From contig OY970224.1 of NCBI GenBank assembly GCA_963714035.1, positions 496,001-560,000 of the forward strand: a DNA stretch of 64,000 bases, in the 5' to 3' direction. This document shows, piece by piece, positions 15,429 through 25,950 of this stretch. The notes under the pieces are model-generated. The model was not told the origin of the DNA. It did not search any database and saw only the letters and a program-made list of their open reading frames with translations. This DNA comes from DATFVB01 sp963714035 (lineage in GTDB: Bacteria > Acidobacteriota > Thermoanaerobaculia > UBA5066 > DATFVB01). The translations under genes and the position numbers were made by a program. The first letter of the stretch is position 1. Each line of letters opens with the position of its first letter.

Positions 15429-17320
15429 CTCGGGGACGGCGCCTCCGGCGTGAAGAAAACCGCGCCGAGAGGCGGAAGGGTGATCGAGGCGCTCGCGGGA
15501 CGCCCGTGCAGCGGCTCGCCCCGGACGTCGATCCGTCCGAGGTTCCCGATCCCCGATCCGGCGTAATGGGCGGAGTCGCTGTTGAAGATCTCCCGCCACG
15601 CGCCCGCGGACGGGAAGCCGACCGCGTACTCCTCCCGCGGAAGGGGAGTGAAGTTGAAGATCGCGACGACCTCGCGCCCGGCGTCCCCGCGCCGGAGGAT
15701 CGACAGGATGCTCCGCGAGGCGTCGCGGCAGTCGATCCACTCGAATCCTTCGGGAGAGGCGTCGAGGCGGTGGAGGGCCGGCATCTCCCGGTAGAGCCCG
15801 TTCAAGTCCGCGACGAGCCGGCGCACGCCCTCGTGCCCGGGCGCGTCGCGGAGTCCCCAGTCGATCTCCCCGTCGTGGTTCCATTCCCGGCGCTGCCCCA
15901 GCTCGCCTCCCATGAAAAGGAGCTTCTTGCCGGAGGAGGCGAAGAGGTAGGAGAACAGGAGGCGGAGGTTCGCGAACTTCTGCCAGTCGTCTCCCGGCAT
16001 CTTCTCCAGGAGCGAGCCCTTTCCGTGGACGACCTCGTCATGAGACAGGGGGAGGAGGAAGTTCTCGGAGAAGGCGTAGAGCAGCCGGAACGTGAGCTCG
16101 TCGTGATGGAAGCGGCGGTGGACGGGGTCGCGGCCGAAATACGCCAGCGTGTCGTTCATCCAGCCCATGTCCCACTTCAGGCCGAAGCCGAGACCTCCGA
16201 CGTCGACGGGGCGGGCGACGCCCGGCCACGCCGTCGACTCCTCGGCGATCATCTGGACGTCCGGGAAGCGGCGGTACGCTTCCGTGTTGATCTCGCGCAG
16301 GAGCGAGATCGCGTCGAGGTTCTCTCGGCCGCCGTGCGCGTTCGGGATCCATTCCCCCGCCTGCCGCGAGTAGTCGAGGTAGAGCATCGACGCGACGGCG
16401 TCCACGCGGAGACCGTCCGCGTGAAACCGGTCGAGCCAGAAGAGCGCGCTCGAGCCGAGGAAGCTCCGAACTTCCTTGCGCGCGTAGTTGAAGATCGCGC
16501 TCTTCCAGTCGGGGTGAAAGCCCTGGCGGGGGTCGGCGTGCTCGTAGAGATGCGTGCCGTCGAAGAACGCGAGCCCGTGCTCGTCGGTCGGGAAGTGCGA
16601 CGGCACCCAGTCGAGGATCACGCCGATGCCGGCCCGGTGCAGCGCGTCGATCAGGAACATCAGGTCCTGCGGCGTCCCGAATCGGCTCGTCGGCGCGAAG
16701 TAGCCGGTGGTCTGGTAACCCCACGAGCCGGTGAACGGGTGCTCCATGAGCGGAAGGAACTCGACGTGCGTGAAGCCCGATTCGACGGCGTACTCCGCGA
16801 GCGGCGCCGCGATCCCGCGGTACGTGACGCCGTCCGCGCCGCGCCGCCACGAGCCGAGATGGATCTCGTAGATGGAGATCGGGGCGTCGAGGGCGTTTCG
16901 CCGGCCCCGCGCGGCCATCCACCCGGCGTCTCCCCAGGCGTAGTCGAGGTCCCAGACGATCGAGGCGGTCTTCGGCGGAGTCTCGTGCCTCCACGCGAAG
17001 GGGTCGGCCTTCTCCACGCGGTAGCCGCTCTCGCGGGAAACGATCCGGTACTTGTAGCGGGCGCCCCGGGGCGCGGCGGCGGATCCCTCCCAGACGCCGG
17101 ATTGCCCGACCGGATGCAGCGGCGAAGCCGACGGGTCCCATCCGTTGAAGTCGCCGATCACGGAGACCTCGCCGGCGTCGGGCGCCAGAACGGCGAAGCG
17201 GGTCGTCCCCGCGGCCGCGTCCGGATGCGAGCCGAGCCGGTCGTACAGACGGAAGTGCCTTCCTTCCTGCAGCAGCCAGACGTCGTCGGAGGAGAGCCCG
17301 GCGTGCCGATCCGTCGCCAT
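15425..17320 (-). CDS. glgB: 1,4-alpha-glucan branching enzyme
   Basis: The enzyme forms alpha-1,6 branches in glycogen. The CBM48-like N-terminal domain (about residues 25-125, with VIGDFNGWDP) is followed by a GH13 catalytic barrel: GYQTTGYFAPTSRFG, the nucleophile aspartate in GLRVDAVASML (about residue 303), the acid/base glutamate in MIAEESTAWP (about residue 357) and LSHDEVVHGKGSL. About 631 residues is normal for the shorter GlgB class without the extra N1 domain. I place the start at ATG 17320; a GTG directly before it (17323) is equally possible. It lies 10 bp after malQ and overlaps the GH57 gene by 4 bp. Confidence 0.95.
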   Translation of the reverse strand: MATDRHAGLSSDDVWLLQEGRHFRLYDRLGSHPDAAAGTTRFAVLAPDAGEVSVIGDFNGWDPSASPLHPVGQSGVWEGSAAAPRGARYKYRIVSRESGYRVEKADPFAWRHETPPKTASIVWDLDYAWGDAGWMAARGRRNALDAPISIYEIHLGSWRRGADGVTYRGIAAPLAEYAVESGFTHVEFLPLMEHPFTGSWGYQTTGYFAPTSRFGTPQDLMFLIDALHRAGIGVILDWVPSHFPTDEHGLAFFDGTHLYEHADPRQGFHPDWKSAIFNYARKEVRSFLGSSALFWLDRFHADGLRVDAVASMLYLDYSRQAGEWIPNAHGGRENLDAISLLREINTEAYRRFPDVQMIAEESTAWPGVARPVDVGGLGFGLKWDMGWMNDTLAYFGRDPVHRRFHHDELTFRLLYAFSENFLLPLSHDEVVHGKGSLLEKMPGDDWQKFANLRLLFSYLFASSGKKLLFMGGELGQRREWNHDGEIDWGLRDAPGHEGVRRLVADLNGLYREMPALHRLDASPEGFEWIDCRDASRSILSILRRGDAGREVVAIFNFTPLPREEYAVGFPSAGAWREIFNSDSAHYAGSGIGNLGRIDVRGEPLHGRPASASITLPPLGAVFFTPEAPSPR

Positions 17321-17330
17321 CACGCCGAAT

Positions 17331-18818
17331 CTATCCCGCCCGCCCGGTCAGGGCGCAGAGGCGGCGCAGACGCGCGGCGAGGGCGCTCGAGAAAGCGTCG
17401 GGCGGCGCCTGCCACCGCCAGTTGCCGGTCGGATGGCCCGGCGTGTTGAGCCGCGCCTCGCTTCCGAGCCCGAGGACGTCCGCGAGCGGGGCCACCGCGG
17501 TCCCGGCGACCGACGCGAGCGCCGTCCGGACGAGATCCCACGCAAAATCGCGGCCGTCGCTTCCCGTGTAGTCGAGCGCCCGGGCCCGCTCGGCGCCGGG
17601 AGCATGCTCGAGCCATCCCCGCGCCGTGTCGTTGTCGTGGGTCCCCGTATAGGCGAAACAGTTCGGAACGTGGCGGTGCGGAAGGTGCGGGCTGTCGTCG
17701 GCGGCGAAGCCGAACTGCAGGACGCGCATTCCCGGAAGGCCGAGGCCGTCGCGGAGCGCGACGACGTCGTCGGTGATCACGCCGAGGTCCTCCGCGACGA
17801 GGGGGAGCCCGCCGAGGGCGCCGCGCACCGCGTCGAAGAGCTCGCGGCCCGGACCCGGCCGCCACTGCCCGACGATCGCGGTCGGTTCGGCCGCGGGAAT
17901 CGCCCAGGAGGCGGCGAAGCCCCGGAAGTGGTCGACGCGGAGGAGATCGACGAGCCGGAGGTTCGCCCGGAACCGCTCGATCCACCAGGCCCAGCCCTCG
18001 GCACGGCAGCGGTCCCAGCGGTACAGGGGCGAGCCCCAGCGCTGACCCGTCGCGCTGAAGTAGTCGGGGGGCACGCCGGAGACGGAGAGCGGCTCGCCGC
18101 GTTCGTCGAGGTCGAAGAGCTCCGGGTGCGCCCAGACGTCGGCGCTGTCGTGACCGACGGAGATGGGCATGTCGCCGAAGACCGCGATCGAGAGACTCGC
18201 CGCGCGCCGCCGGACGGCGTCCCACTGCGAGAAAAAGAGGAACTGCACGAATTCCTCCTTCTCCACCTCGGCGGCGAGGCGGCCGCGGGCTTCGGCCAGC
18301 GCGGCGGGATCCCGGCGCGTGAGAGGCTCGGGCCATCGCGTCCAGGTCGCGCCGCGCTGCTCGGCTTTGAGCGCGGTGTAGATCGCCCAGTCGGCGAGCC
18401 ACGGCGCGCCCGCGGGATCGCGGCGGAACGTGTCGAACGCCGCGGCGCGATCCGCGGAAGGGCGGTCGCGAAAGCGCCGCCACGCGAGGTCGAGAACCCG
18501 GTCGCGGAAGCTCGCGGCGTCGTCTCGCGGCTCCGCTTCCGCGAAGTCCGACGCTTCCAGCCAGCCCTCCGCGAGGAGCCGATCCGGAGAGATCAGGTAC
18601 CGGTTTCCCGCGAACGCCGAGTCAGCGGCGTAGGGCGACTCCCCGTAGCCACACGGACCGAGCGGCAGGATCTGCCAGACCGACGCGCCCGCTTCCCGCA
18701 TCCAGTCCAGAAATCGGTCGGCCTCCGGACCGAGGTCTCCGAGCCCGTGTCGTCCCGGCAGCGAGGTCGGGTGGAGCAGGATGCCGAAGCGGCGGCGCGT
18801 CGGGGAAGGATCGGTCAT
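17331..18818 (-). CDS. malQ: 4-alpha-glucanotransferase (amylomaltase)
   Basis: This is a GH77 disproportionating enzyme of 495 residues, the usual bacterial MalQ length. The N-terminus ILLHPTSLPGRHGLGDLG and WQILPLGPCGYGESPY are diagnostic. LRVDHFRGF (about residue 294) carries the nucleophile aspartate and LVAEDLG (about residue 341) the acid/base glutamate. TGTHDNDTARGW is the third conserved region. It transfers maltooligosaccharide segments, recycling short chains left by phosphorylase. It is encoded between glgP (70 bp upstream) and glgB (10 bp downstream). No strong Shine-Dalgarno sequence precedes its ATG. Confidence 0.95.
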   Translation of the reverse strand: MTDPSPTRRRFGILLHPTSLPGRHGLGDLGPEADRFLDWMREAGASVWQILPLGPCGYGESPYAADSAFAGNRYLISPDRLLAEGWLEASDFAEAEPRDDAASFRDRVLDLAWRRFRDRPSADRAAAFDTFRRDPAGAPWLADWAIYTALKAEQRGATWTRWPEPLTRRDPAALAEARGRLAAEVEKEEFVQFLFFSQWDAVRRRAASLSIAVFGDMPISVGHDSADVWAHPELFDLDERGEPLSVSGVPPDYFSATGQRWGSPLYRWDRCRAEGWAWWIERFRANLRLVDLLRVDHFRGFAASWAIPAAEPTAIVGQWRPGPGRELFDAVRGALGGLPLVAEDLGVITDDVVALRDGLGLPGMRVLQFGFAADDSPHLPHRHVPNCFAYTGTHDNDTARGWLEHAPGAERARALDYTGSDGRDFAWDLVRTALASVAGTAVAPLADVLGLGSEARLNTPGHPTGNWRWQAPPDAFSSALAARLRRLCALTGRAG

Positions 18819-18888
18819 CCGAATTCGGGGCGGGCGTCGAGGGCGCGCGACGAAACGCGGACCCGGCGGTCTCGTTCCCGCGGCCGTG

Positions 18889-20997
18889 TCATTCCCTTCC
18901 GGCGAGCTTCGGGTCTCTTCGCGGCGCCGGGCGCGCGGCGGCCCGCGCCCCCGTCTCTTCCCGCTGCGATCGGCGCGCGGCGCCGACCCACGCGACGTCG
19001 AGGTACTCGCCGATCATCCGCTCGGTGGAGAAGATCGTGCCGATCCGGTCCACCGCGCCGCGCATCTTCTCGACCCACCCACGCGGAACGCCGTCGCCGT
19101 TTCTCTCCCAGAAGAGCGGTATCACTTCGTTCTCGAGCACGGTGTAGAGCGCCTGCGCCATCACGTCGGCGGGAGGATGGTCCTGGGCGAGGCCGAACGT
19201 GAACCCGGTTTCCTCGCGCGGCGCCTCGTCCCACCAGCCGTCGAGAGCCGAGAGATTCAGGACGCCGTTCATCCCGGCCTTCATTCCCGACGTCCCGGAG
19301 GCTTCGAGCGGCCGCTCCGGATTGTTCAGCCACACGTCGCAGCCGGAGACGAGGAGACGGGCGACGTCGACGTCGTAGTCGGGGAGGAAGACGACGCGTC
19401 CCCGGAAGCGATCCTCGTGGGAATACTCGATGATCCGATGGACGAATTCCTTGCCCGGCTGGTCGTGCGGGTGCGCCTTTCCGGCGAAAACGAGCTGGAG
19501 CGGGCGCCCCTCCGCGTGGATCAGCCGCGCGAGCCGGTCGGGATCGGTGAAGACGAGCGGCGCGCGCTTGTACGTCGCGAATCGGCGGGCGAACCCGATC
19601 GTCAGCGCCTCCGGGTCGAGGACTTCGCCGCCGAGGACTTCGCGGCACCGCGCGACGAGCCGGCGGCGGAGCCCCTGGTGCCGGCGCCAGATTTCCGGCG
19701 GGTCGACGCGCCGGACGTCCTCGAACCGCATGTCGGGGTCGGTCCAGGTGTCGCGATGGACGCCGTTCGTGATCGGGACGATCGGGACCTCGTCGACGGG
19801 GGTCTCGGGCGTCATCTTCTGCCAGAGGCCTCGCGCCACGCGGGCGTGGAGCTTCGAAACCGCGTTCGCCTTCGCGGAGAGGCGCAGCGCGAGGGCGGCC
19901 ATCGAGAAGAGATTTCTCTCCGGATCGACGATCTCGCCGCCCAGGGCATAGAAGTCGTCCCCGGACAGGCCGATCTCGCTGGCGAGCTCGCCGAAATACC
20001 TCTCGACGAGGTCGCGGGGGAAGAGGTCGATTCCGGCCGCGACGGGCGTGTGCGTGGTGAACACGTTTCCGGCCGCGCCGGCGCGGCGGGCTTCCGCGAA
20101 GGAGAGCCCTTCCTCGCGGACGATCTGGCGGATCCGCTCGAGCGTCGCGAACGCGGCGTGCCCCTCGTTCAGGTGGCGGACGGCCGGCCGCCATCCGAGC
20201 GCGTCGAGCGCCCGCATCCCCCCGATGCCGAGCAGGATCTCCTGCTGGAGCCGGGTCTCGAGGTCGCCGCCGTAGAGCCGGTCCGTGATGGCCCGATCCG
20301 CCGGGGAGTTGCCTTCGACGTTCGCGTCGAGGAGGACGAGAGGCGTCGCCCCGACGCGCGCGATCCGGACGGCGACGGCGACCCGCCGCCCGGGGAAATC
20401 GACGAAGATCTCGAGAGGCATGCCGTCCGCGCCCAGCGCGAGCGCGAGAGGTAGGGAATCGGGGCTCGCGGCCGGGTTGCGCTCTTCCTGGCGCCCGTCG
20501 GCCGAGAGCGCCTGGCGGAAATACCCCTCCCGGTAGAAGAGCCCGACGCCGACGAGCGGCACGCGCAGATCGGAAGCGGACTTGAGCGTGTCTCCCGCCA
20601 GGATGCCGAGGCCCCCGGCGTAGATCGGGAGGCATTCGGCGACGCCGAACTCGGCGCAGAAGTACGCGATGCGCTCGCCGCGCTCGGCGAGCTCGCGCGC
20701 TCCCGCGAGCGCGGACGGGCGGTCGTCGGTTTCGGCGAGCGCGCGTCGGACCGCCGCGACGGACGCGACGTATCCGGGATCGCTCGCGGCGGCGTCGAGC
20801 GACGCGATCGGGGCGCCCTGCAGGAGCGCGACGGCGTTGCGCCGCGTGGCGTTCCAGAGGGTCGCGTCCAGCCCCGCGAACAGGCGGGCGACCTCGGGGC
20901 GCCACGTGGCGCGGAGATCGAACGCGAGGTCCGCGAGCGGCGCGATCGCCTCGGGAATCGCGGGAAGGGGAGGATGTCGGAGGAAAAGCGTGTCCAA
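18889..20997 (-). CDS. glgP: Alpha-glucan phosphorylase, short DUF3417 type
   Basis: This is a GT35 phosphorylase that releases glucose-1-phosphate from alpha-glucan using pyridoxal phosphate. At 702 residues it belongs to the short alpha-glucan phosphorylase class. The N-terminus LAFDLRATWRPE is the typical opening. IAYFCAEFGV, YAGGLGILAGD, FTTHTPVAAG, GFARRFATYKRA and EASGTSGMKAGMNG are conserved blocks; the last contains the PLP-binding lysine. It lies 15 bp after glgC and should supply glucose-1-phosphate from stored glycogen, the reverse flow to glgC/glgA in the same operon. Confidence 0.93.
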   Translation of the reverse strand: MDTLFLRHPPLPAIPEAIAPLADLAFDLRATWRPEVARLFAGLDATLWNATRRNAVALLQGAPIASLDAAASDPGYVASVAAVRRALAETDDRPSALAGARELAERGERIAYFCAEFGVAECLPIYAGGLGILAGDTLKSASDLRVPLVGVGLFYREGYFRQALSADGRQEERNPAASPDSLPLALALGADGMPLEIFVDFPGRRVAVAVRIARVGATPLVLLDANVEGNSPADRAITDRLYGGDLETRLQQEILLGIGGMRALDALGWRPAVRHLNEGHAAFATLERIRQIVREEGLSFAEARRAGAAGNVFTTHTPVAAGIDLFPRDLVERYFGELASEIGLSGDDFYALGGEIVDPERNLFSMAALALRLSAKANAVSKLHARVARGLWQKMTPETPVDEVPIVPITNGVHRDTWTDPDMRFEDVRRVDPPEIWRRHQGLRRRLVARCREVLGGEVLDPEALTIGFARRFATYKRAPLVFTDPDRLARLIHAEGRPLQLVFAGKAHPHDQPGKEFVHRIIEYSHEDRFRGRVVFLPDYDVDVARLLVSGCDVWLNNPERPLEASGTSGMKAGMNGVLNLSALDGWWDEAPREETGFTFGLAQDHPPADVMAQALYTVLENEVIPLFWERNGDGVPRGWVEKMRGAVDRIGTIFSTERMIGEYLDVAWVGAARRSQREETGARAAARPAPRRDPKLAGRE

Positions 20998-21012
20998 GCG
21001 GCGGGGAGGATA

Positions 21013-22248
21013 TCAGACGGGCGCGCGCGACGGCCGGGCGGGCGCGAACTCGACGGCCTTCGCGTCTGCCGCCGCCGAGGCGCCGGGAGGAACCACCGCG
21101 TGCTCGGGGATCACGGCGTTCTTCCCGAGCGTCGTCAGCACGGGCGGCTCGCCCGCGCGGCCCATTCCGCCGACGCGCGCGTGGTGCCCGATGACGACGT
21201 ATTTGTCGACGATCGCCCGCCGGAGCTGCGCGCCGGTCTCGATCACCGCGCCGGAGAGCACGACCGATTCCCGCAGCACGGCGCGCGGGCCGACGAAGAC
21301 GCCGGGCGAGAGGATGCTGTTCTCGACGCGGGCCCCCGGCGCGATCACGCAGCCGTCGGTGACGAGGCTGTCCTGCACGACGGCGGTCTCCTGGATGCGG
21401 ACGGGCGGCTGGTGCTCGGAGACGGTGCGGACGATCCAGGCGCGGTCGTTCAGATTGAACGGCGGCGGGGTCCGGAGGAGGTCCATCTGCGTCTGCCAGT
21501 AAGCCTCGATCGTCCCGACGTCGACCCAGTAGCCGCGGAACGGATACGCGAAGACCCGCAGTCCTTCCTGGATGAGGCGCGGGATGACGTCCTTGCCGAA
21601 ATCGTGCGACGAGTCACGCCGCTTTCCGTCTTCCTGGAGGATGCGGGAGAGAAGCGGCGCGCCGAAGACGTAGATGCCCATCGACGCGAGCGTCGACGGC
21701 GGATCGGCCGGCTTCTCCACGAACTCCGTGACTCGCGCCTCGGAGTCGGCGCGGAGGACTCCCATGCGCGTGGCTTCCTCCCGCGTGACCTGGAGCGTCG
21801 CGATCGTGAGATCCGCCCCGTTCGCCGCGTGGAAGTCGATCATCTCGGCGTAGTTCATCTTGTAGATGTGGTCGCCCGAGAGGACCAGCACGAGCTCGGG
21901 CGATTCGCGCTCGACGAACGACAGGTTCTGGAAGACCGCGTCGGCCGTTCCCTTGTACCAGTCGGTCGCGAGCCGCCCGCGGTACGGCTGGTAGATCTTC
22001 ACGCCCCCCGTAAAGCTCCGGTCGAGATCCCAGGGGCGTCCCGCGGCGATGTGCTCGTTCAGGGAATGCGGACGGTACTGGGTGAGGATCATCACGTCGA
22101 AAAGACCCGAGTTGACGCAATTGGAGAGCGTGAAGTCGATGATCCGGTACTTGCCGGCGAACGGGACGGCGGGCTTGGCGCGCTTGTCGGTGAGGACGCC
22201 AAGGCGGGACCCTTCGCCGCCCGCGAGGATGACGGCGCGCGTTCTCAC
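21013..22248 (-). CDS. glgC: Glucose-1-phosphate adenylyltransferase
   Basis: The enzyme makes ADP-glucose for glycogen synthesis. The protein has 411 residues. The GTG start at 22248 overlaps the glgA stop (GTGA). The nucleotidyltransferase fold has the pyrophosphorylase signature LAGGEGSRLGVLTDKRAKP near residue 6, then SGDHIYKMNYAEM and EFVEKPADP. WVDVGTIEAYWQ is also typical. From about residue 290 to 385 there is a left-handed beta-helix hexapeptide region. The frame can be extended upstream within glgA but that part has no GlgC homology, so I prefer the GTG. Confidence 0.94.
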   Translation of the reverse strand: MRTRAVILAGGEGSRLGVLTDKRAKPAVPFAGKYRIIDFTLSNCVNSGLFDVMILTQYRPHSLNEHIAAGRPWDLDRSFTGGVKIYQPYRGRLATDWYKGTADAVFQNLSFVERESPELVLVLSGDHIYKMNYAEMIDFHAANGADLTIATLQVTREEATRMGVLRADSEARVTEFVEKPADPPSTLASMGIYVFGAPLLSRILQEDGKRRDSSHDFGKDVIPRLIQEGLRVFAYPFRGYWVDVGTIEAYWQTQMDLLRTPPPFNLNDRAWIVRTVSEHQPPVRIQETAVVQDSLVTDGCVIAPGARVENSILSPGVFVGPRAVLRESVVLSGAVIETGAQLRRAIVDKYVVIGHHARVGGMGRAGEPPVLTTLGKNAVIPEHAVVPPGASAAADAKAVEFAPARPSRAPV

Positions 22249-23711
22249 GGCCGCGCGGCTCCGGACGGCGCCACACTCTCCCGGCGGCGAGCGGCCGCGC
22301 GGGCGTAGAGCGCTTCGTACGCCCTCGCGGAGGGCGTCCACGAGAAGTCTTCCGCCATCCCGCGGAGTATGAGCGAACGCCATGCCGGTCGGTTTTCGCG
22401 CATCGCCCGCGCGCGCTCGAGCGCACCCGAGATGGCGTCCGGGTCGAGCTCGCCGAGGAGGAAGCCGGTTCCGGAGGCTCCCGCGGCGTCGCGGACGGTG
22501 TCGGCGAGCCCGCCGGTCGCCCGGGCGACCGGCACCGCGCCGTATCGCATCGCGATCATCTGCGTGAGGCCGCACGGCTCGTACCGCGAAGGAATCAGGA
22601 AGAGGTCAGAGCCGGCGTAGATCCGGCGGGCGAGCTCCGCGTCGAACCGGAAGCGGACGGCGGCCCGCGAGGGATGGGCGGCGGCGAGCTCCGCGAATCG
22701 CGCCTCGATCGCCGGGTCGCCGGCGCCGAGGACCGCGAGCTGTCCGCCGCGGGCGAGCCACCGCGCCAGCGCCGGCGCCGCGACGTCGAATCCCTTCTGA
22801 TGATCGAGTCGGGCCACGATTCCGACGAGGGGAGCCTCCGCATCGGCGTCGAGGCCCAGCTCCCGGAGCAGCGCTTCCCGGTTCTCCTCCCGCGCGTCGA
22901 TCCGCGCGGCATCGTAGCGCCGGGCCAGCGCGGCATCGGACGCGGGGTCCCAGACCGTGAGGTCGAGCCCGTTCACGATCCCCGTCAGACGGTCCTCCCG
23001 GCGCTGAAGCAGGGCGTCCAGCCCGCAACCGAATTCCGGCGTGAGAATCTCGCGTGCGTACGTGGGGCTCACGGTGCTGATCTCGTCCGCGCGGGCGATG
23101 CCGACCGGCAGCAGCGCACCCCGCGCCCATTCCGGGAGCCCGTCTCCGTCGGTCGGGATGCCGTAGTCGGCGAGCGCGGCGCCGGCTCCCGTTCCCAGGT
23201 AGGGGAGATTGTGGATCGTGACGATGGACGCGACGCCGGCGAAGAACGGGTCGTCCGACGCCTCGGAGAGCCACGCGGCGGCGGGCGCCGCGTGGGAGTC
23301 GTGGGCGTGGACGAGGTCCGGCTTCCATCCGATCCGGCGGCAGAGCTCGAGCGCGGCGCGGCAGAAGAACGCGAATTTCGGGCCGTCTTCGCCGATTCCC
23401 GTTCCATAGGGGCGGCCGGATCGGGGGATCGGCGCTCCTCCGGCGAGGAGGTATGGAAAACCGTCCGCCACCACCTCCGAAACCGTCGCTTCCTCCTGCC
23501 CGTGCGCGGCGAGGACGGGAAATTCCGCGACCCGGCGCCGCGCGAAGCGGTCGTCCTGCGGGGAAAGGGCGTCGGGAATCACGACCCGGACGTCGATTCC
23601 CCGGGCGGAGAGGGCGCGCGGGAGGGACCCCGCGACGTCCCCCAGTCCGCCGACCTTGACGAGGGGGGCGGCTTCGGCGGCGAGGAAGAGGACGCGCACG
23701 CGCCCCATCAT
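22245..23711 (-). CDS. glgA: Glycogen synthase (ADP-glucose)
   Basis: This GT5 glycogen synthase of 488 residues opens the glycogen operon. The ADP-glucose-binding KVGGLGDV motif is near residue 19. VHAHDSHAAP, the TIHNLPYLG block, STVSPTYAREI, VNGLD, VARLDHQKGFD and SRYEPCGLTQMIAMRYG are all in their usual order. The N-terminus is ambiguous: two adjacent ATGs (23711, 23708) and an in-frame GTG (23723) all give a good beginning, and no clear ribosome-binding site decides. It is transcribed divergently from the bactofilin gene across a 65-bp gap that must hold both promoters. Confidence 0.94.
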   Translation of the reverse strand: MMGRVRVLFLAAEAAPLVKVGGLGDVAGSLPRALSARGIDVRVVIPDALSPQDDRFARRRVAEFPVLAAHGQEEATVSEVVADGFPYLLAGGAPIPRSGRPYGTGIGEDGPKFAFFCRAALELCRRIGWKPDLVHAHDSHAAPAAAWLSEASDDPFFAGVASIVTIHNLPYLGTGAGAALADYGIPTDGDGLPEWARGALLPVGIARADEISTVSPTYAREILTPEFGCGLDALLQRREDRLTGIVNGLDLTVWDPASDAALARRYDAARIDAREENREALLRELGLDADAEAPLVGIVARLDHQKGFDVAAPALARWLARGGQLAVLGAGDPAIEARFAELAAAHPSRAAVRFRFDAELARRIYAGSDLFLIPSRYEPCGLTQMIAMRYGAVPVARATGGLADTVRDAAGASGTGFLLGELDPDAISGALERARAMRENRPAWRSLILRGMAEDFSWTPSARAYEALYARAAARRRESVAPSGAARP

Positions 23712-23776
23712 AAGGGGAGACACCTGACCCTTCGGCGGGCCTCTCCGCGGCCCGACTTTGCTAGACTCGGACCCTT

Positions 23777-24260
23777 ATGGCCTTGTTCAGCGGAAGACCC
23801 CCCGACAAGCCTCCGGCGCCCGCGGGACCGCCGGGACCGGCCCCGTCCCGTCCCGCTCCGCCCCCGATCGTCCCGAAGGGAGGAAAAACCGTGATCGGAA
23901 GCCAGATCAAGATGGTCGGAGAGATCTCCGGCGACGAGGACGTCGAGGTCCTCGGGCGCGTGGAGGGAACCATCGAGCTCAAGAAGGACCTCGTCATTTC
24001 GAGCGCCGGCCACGTCGACGCGAAGATCCACGCGAAGAACGTCACGATCGCCGGACGGGTGAAAGGGGACGTGACCGCCGACGAGCGGGTCGAGCTCCTC
24101 CCCTCGGGATCTCTCGAAGGGAACATCCGGGCGCCGAAGATCGTCATTTCGGAGGGCGCGCACTTCCGCGGCAACGTGGACATGAGCGCGCGCTCCGAGG
24201 GGACGCGCCCTTCGGAACCGGGGAAACCGGCGGCGCCGCCCGCCACGTTCGCGAGAGCCG

Positions 24261-24283
<23 letters not shown>
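23777..24283 (+). CDS. Bactofilin (polymer-forming cytoskeletal protein)
   Basis: The protein has 168 residues. The proline-rich N-terminal tail (residues ~8-34) is followed by a bactofilin beta-helix core (about residues 38-140) built of short repeats such as GEISGDEDVEVLGRVEGTI, VDAKIHAKNVTIAGRVKGDV and GSLEGNIRAPKIVI. The C-terminal tail is proline/alanine rich. Bactofilins self-assemble without nucleotide into filaments that scaffold cell-shape and envelope enzymes. The last 23 bp overlap the start of the aldehyde dehydrogenase gene. A TAGACT hexamer at 23762-23767 lies 9 bp before the ATG, which implies a very short 5' leader. Confidence 0.93.
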
Positions 24284-25742
<1,459 letters not shown>

Positions 25743-25747
25743 AACGA

Positions 25748-25805
25748 GAGGCGCGACGATGCATCGAGCCGGACGGGCGCCCGCCTCCCGTCGGGCTCGC
25801 GCCTC
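25748..25805 (+). terminator. Two-part stem-loop after the aldehyde dehydrogenase gene
   Basis: The outer stem is GAGGCGC (25748-25754) with GCGCCTC (25799-25805). The inner stem is GAGCCGGACGGG (25766-25777) with CCCGTCGGGCTC (25787-25798), 12 bp with one mismatch and a 9-nt loop. It begins 6 bp after the stop codon. There is no U-run, so it may be a Rho-assisted or RNA-stabilising structure rather than a simple intrinsic terminator. Confidence 0.55.
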
Positions 25806-25859
25806 GCGCGCTGGCCTGTGTGAGACCCGTAGACAATACACGATTTGTGCACGGGCAAC

Positions 25860-25874
25860 GTCCGTTAAACGGAC
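25860..25874. promoter_or_regulatory. Palindrome upstream of alanine dehydrogenase, operator candidate
   Basis: GTCCGTT-A-AACGGAC is a perfect 7+7 bp inverted repeat centred on one base, 9 bp upstream of the putative -35 box. Alanine dehydrogenase genes are often controlled by Lrp/AsnC-type regulators that bind palindromes, so an operator role is reasonable, but no regulator gene is nearby. Confidence 0.4.
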
Positions 25875-25882
25875 AGTCCCGG

Positions 25883-25911
25883 TTTTCACCGAGAAAGTTT
25901 CTGGATAGACT
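25883..25911 (+). promoter_or_regulatory. ald: Putative sigma-70 promoter of ald
   Basis: TTTTCA (25883-25888), a 17-bp spacer and TAGACT (25906-25911) stand 39 bp before the ATG of ald, with a GAGGTG ribosome-binding site in between. The same -10 hexamer TAGACT precedes the bactofilin gene. Confidence 0.5.
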
Positions 25912-25950
25912 GGCCGCCGTAAAATCCGACCGAACGCCGCGAGGTGACGC

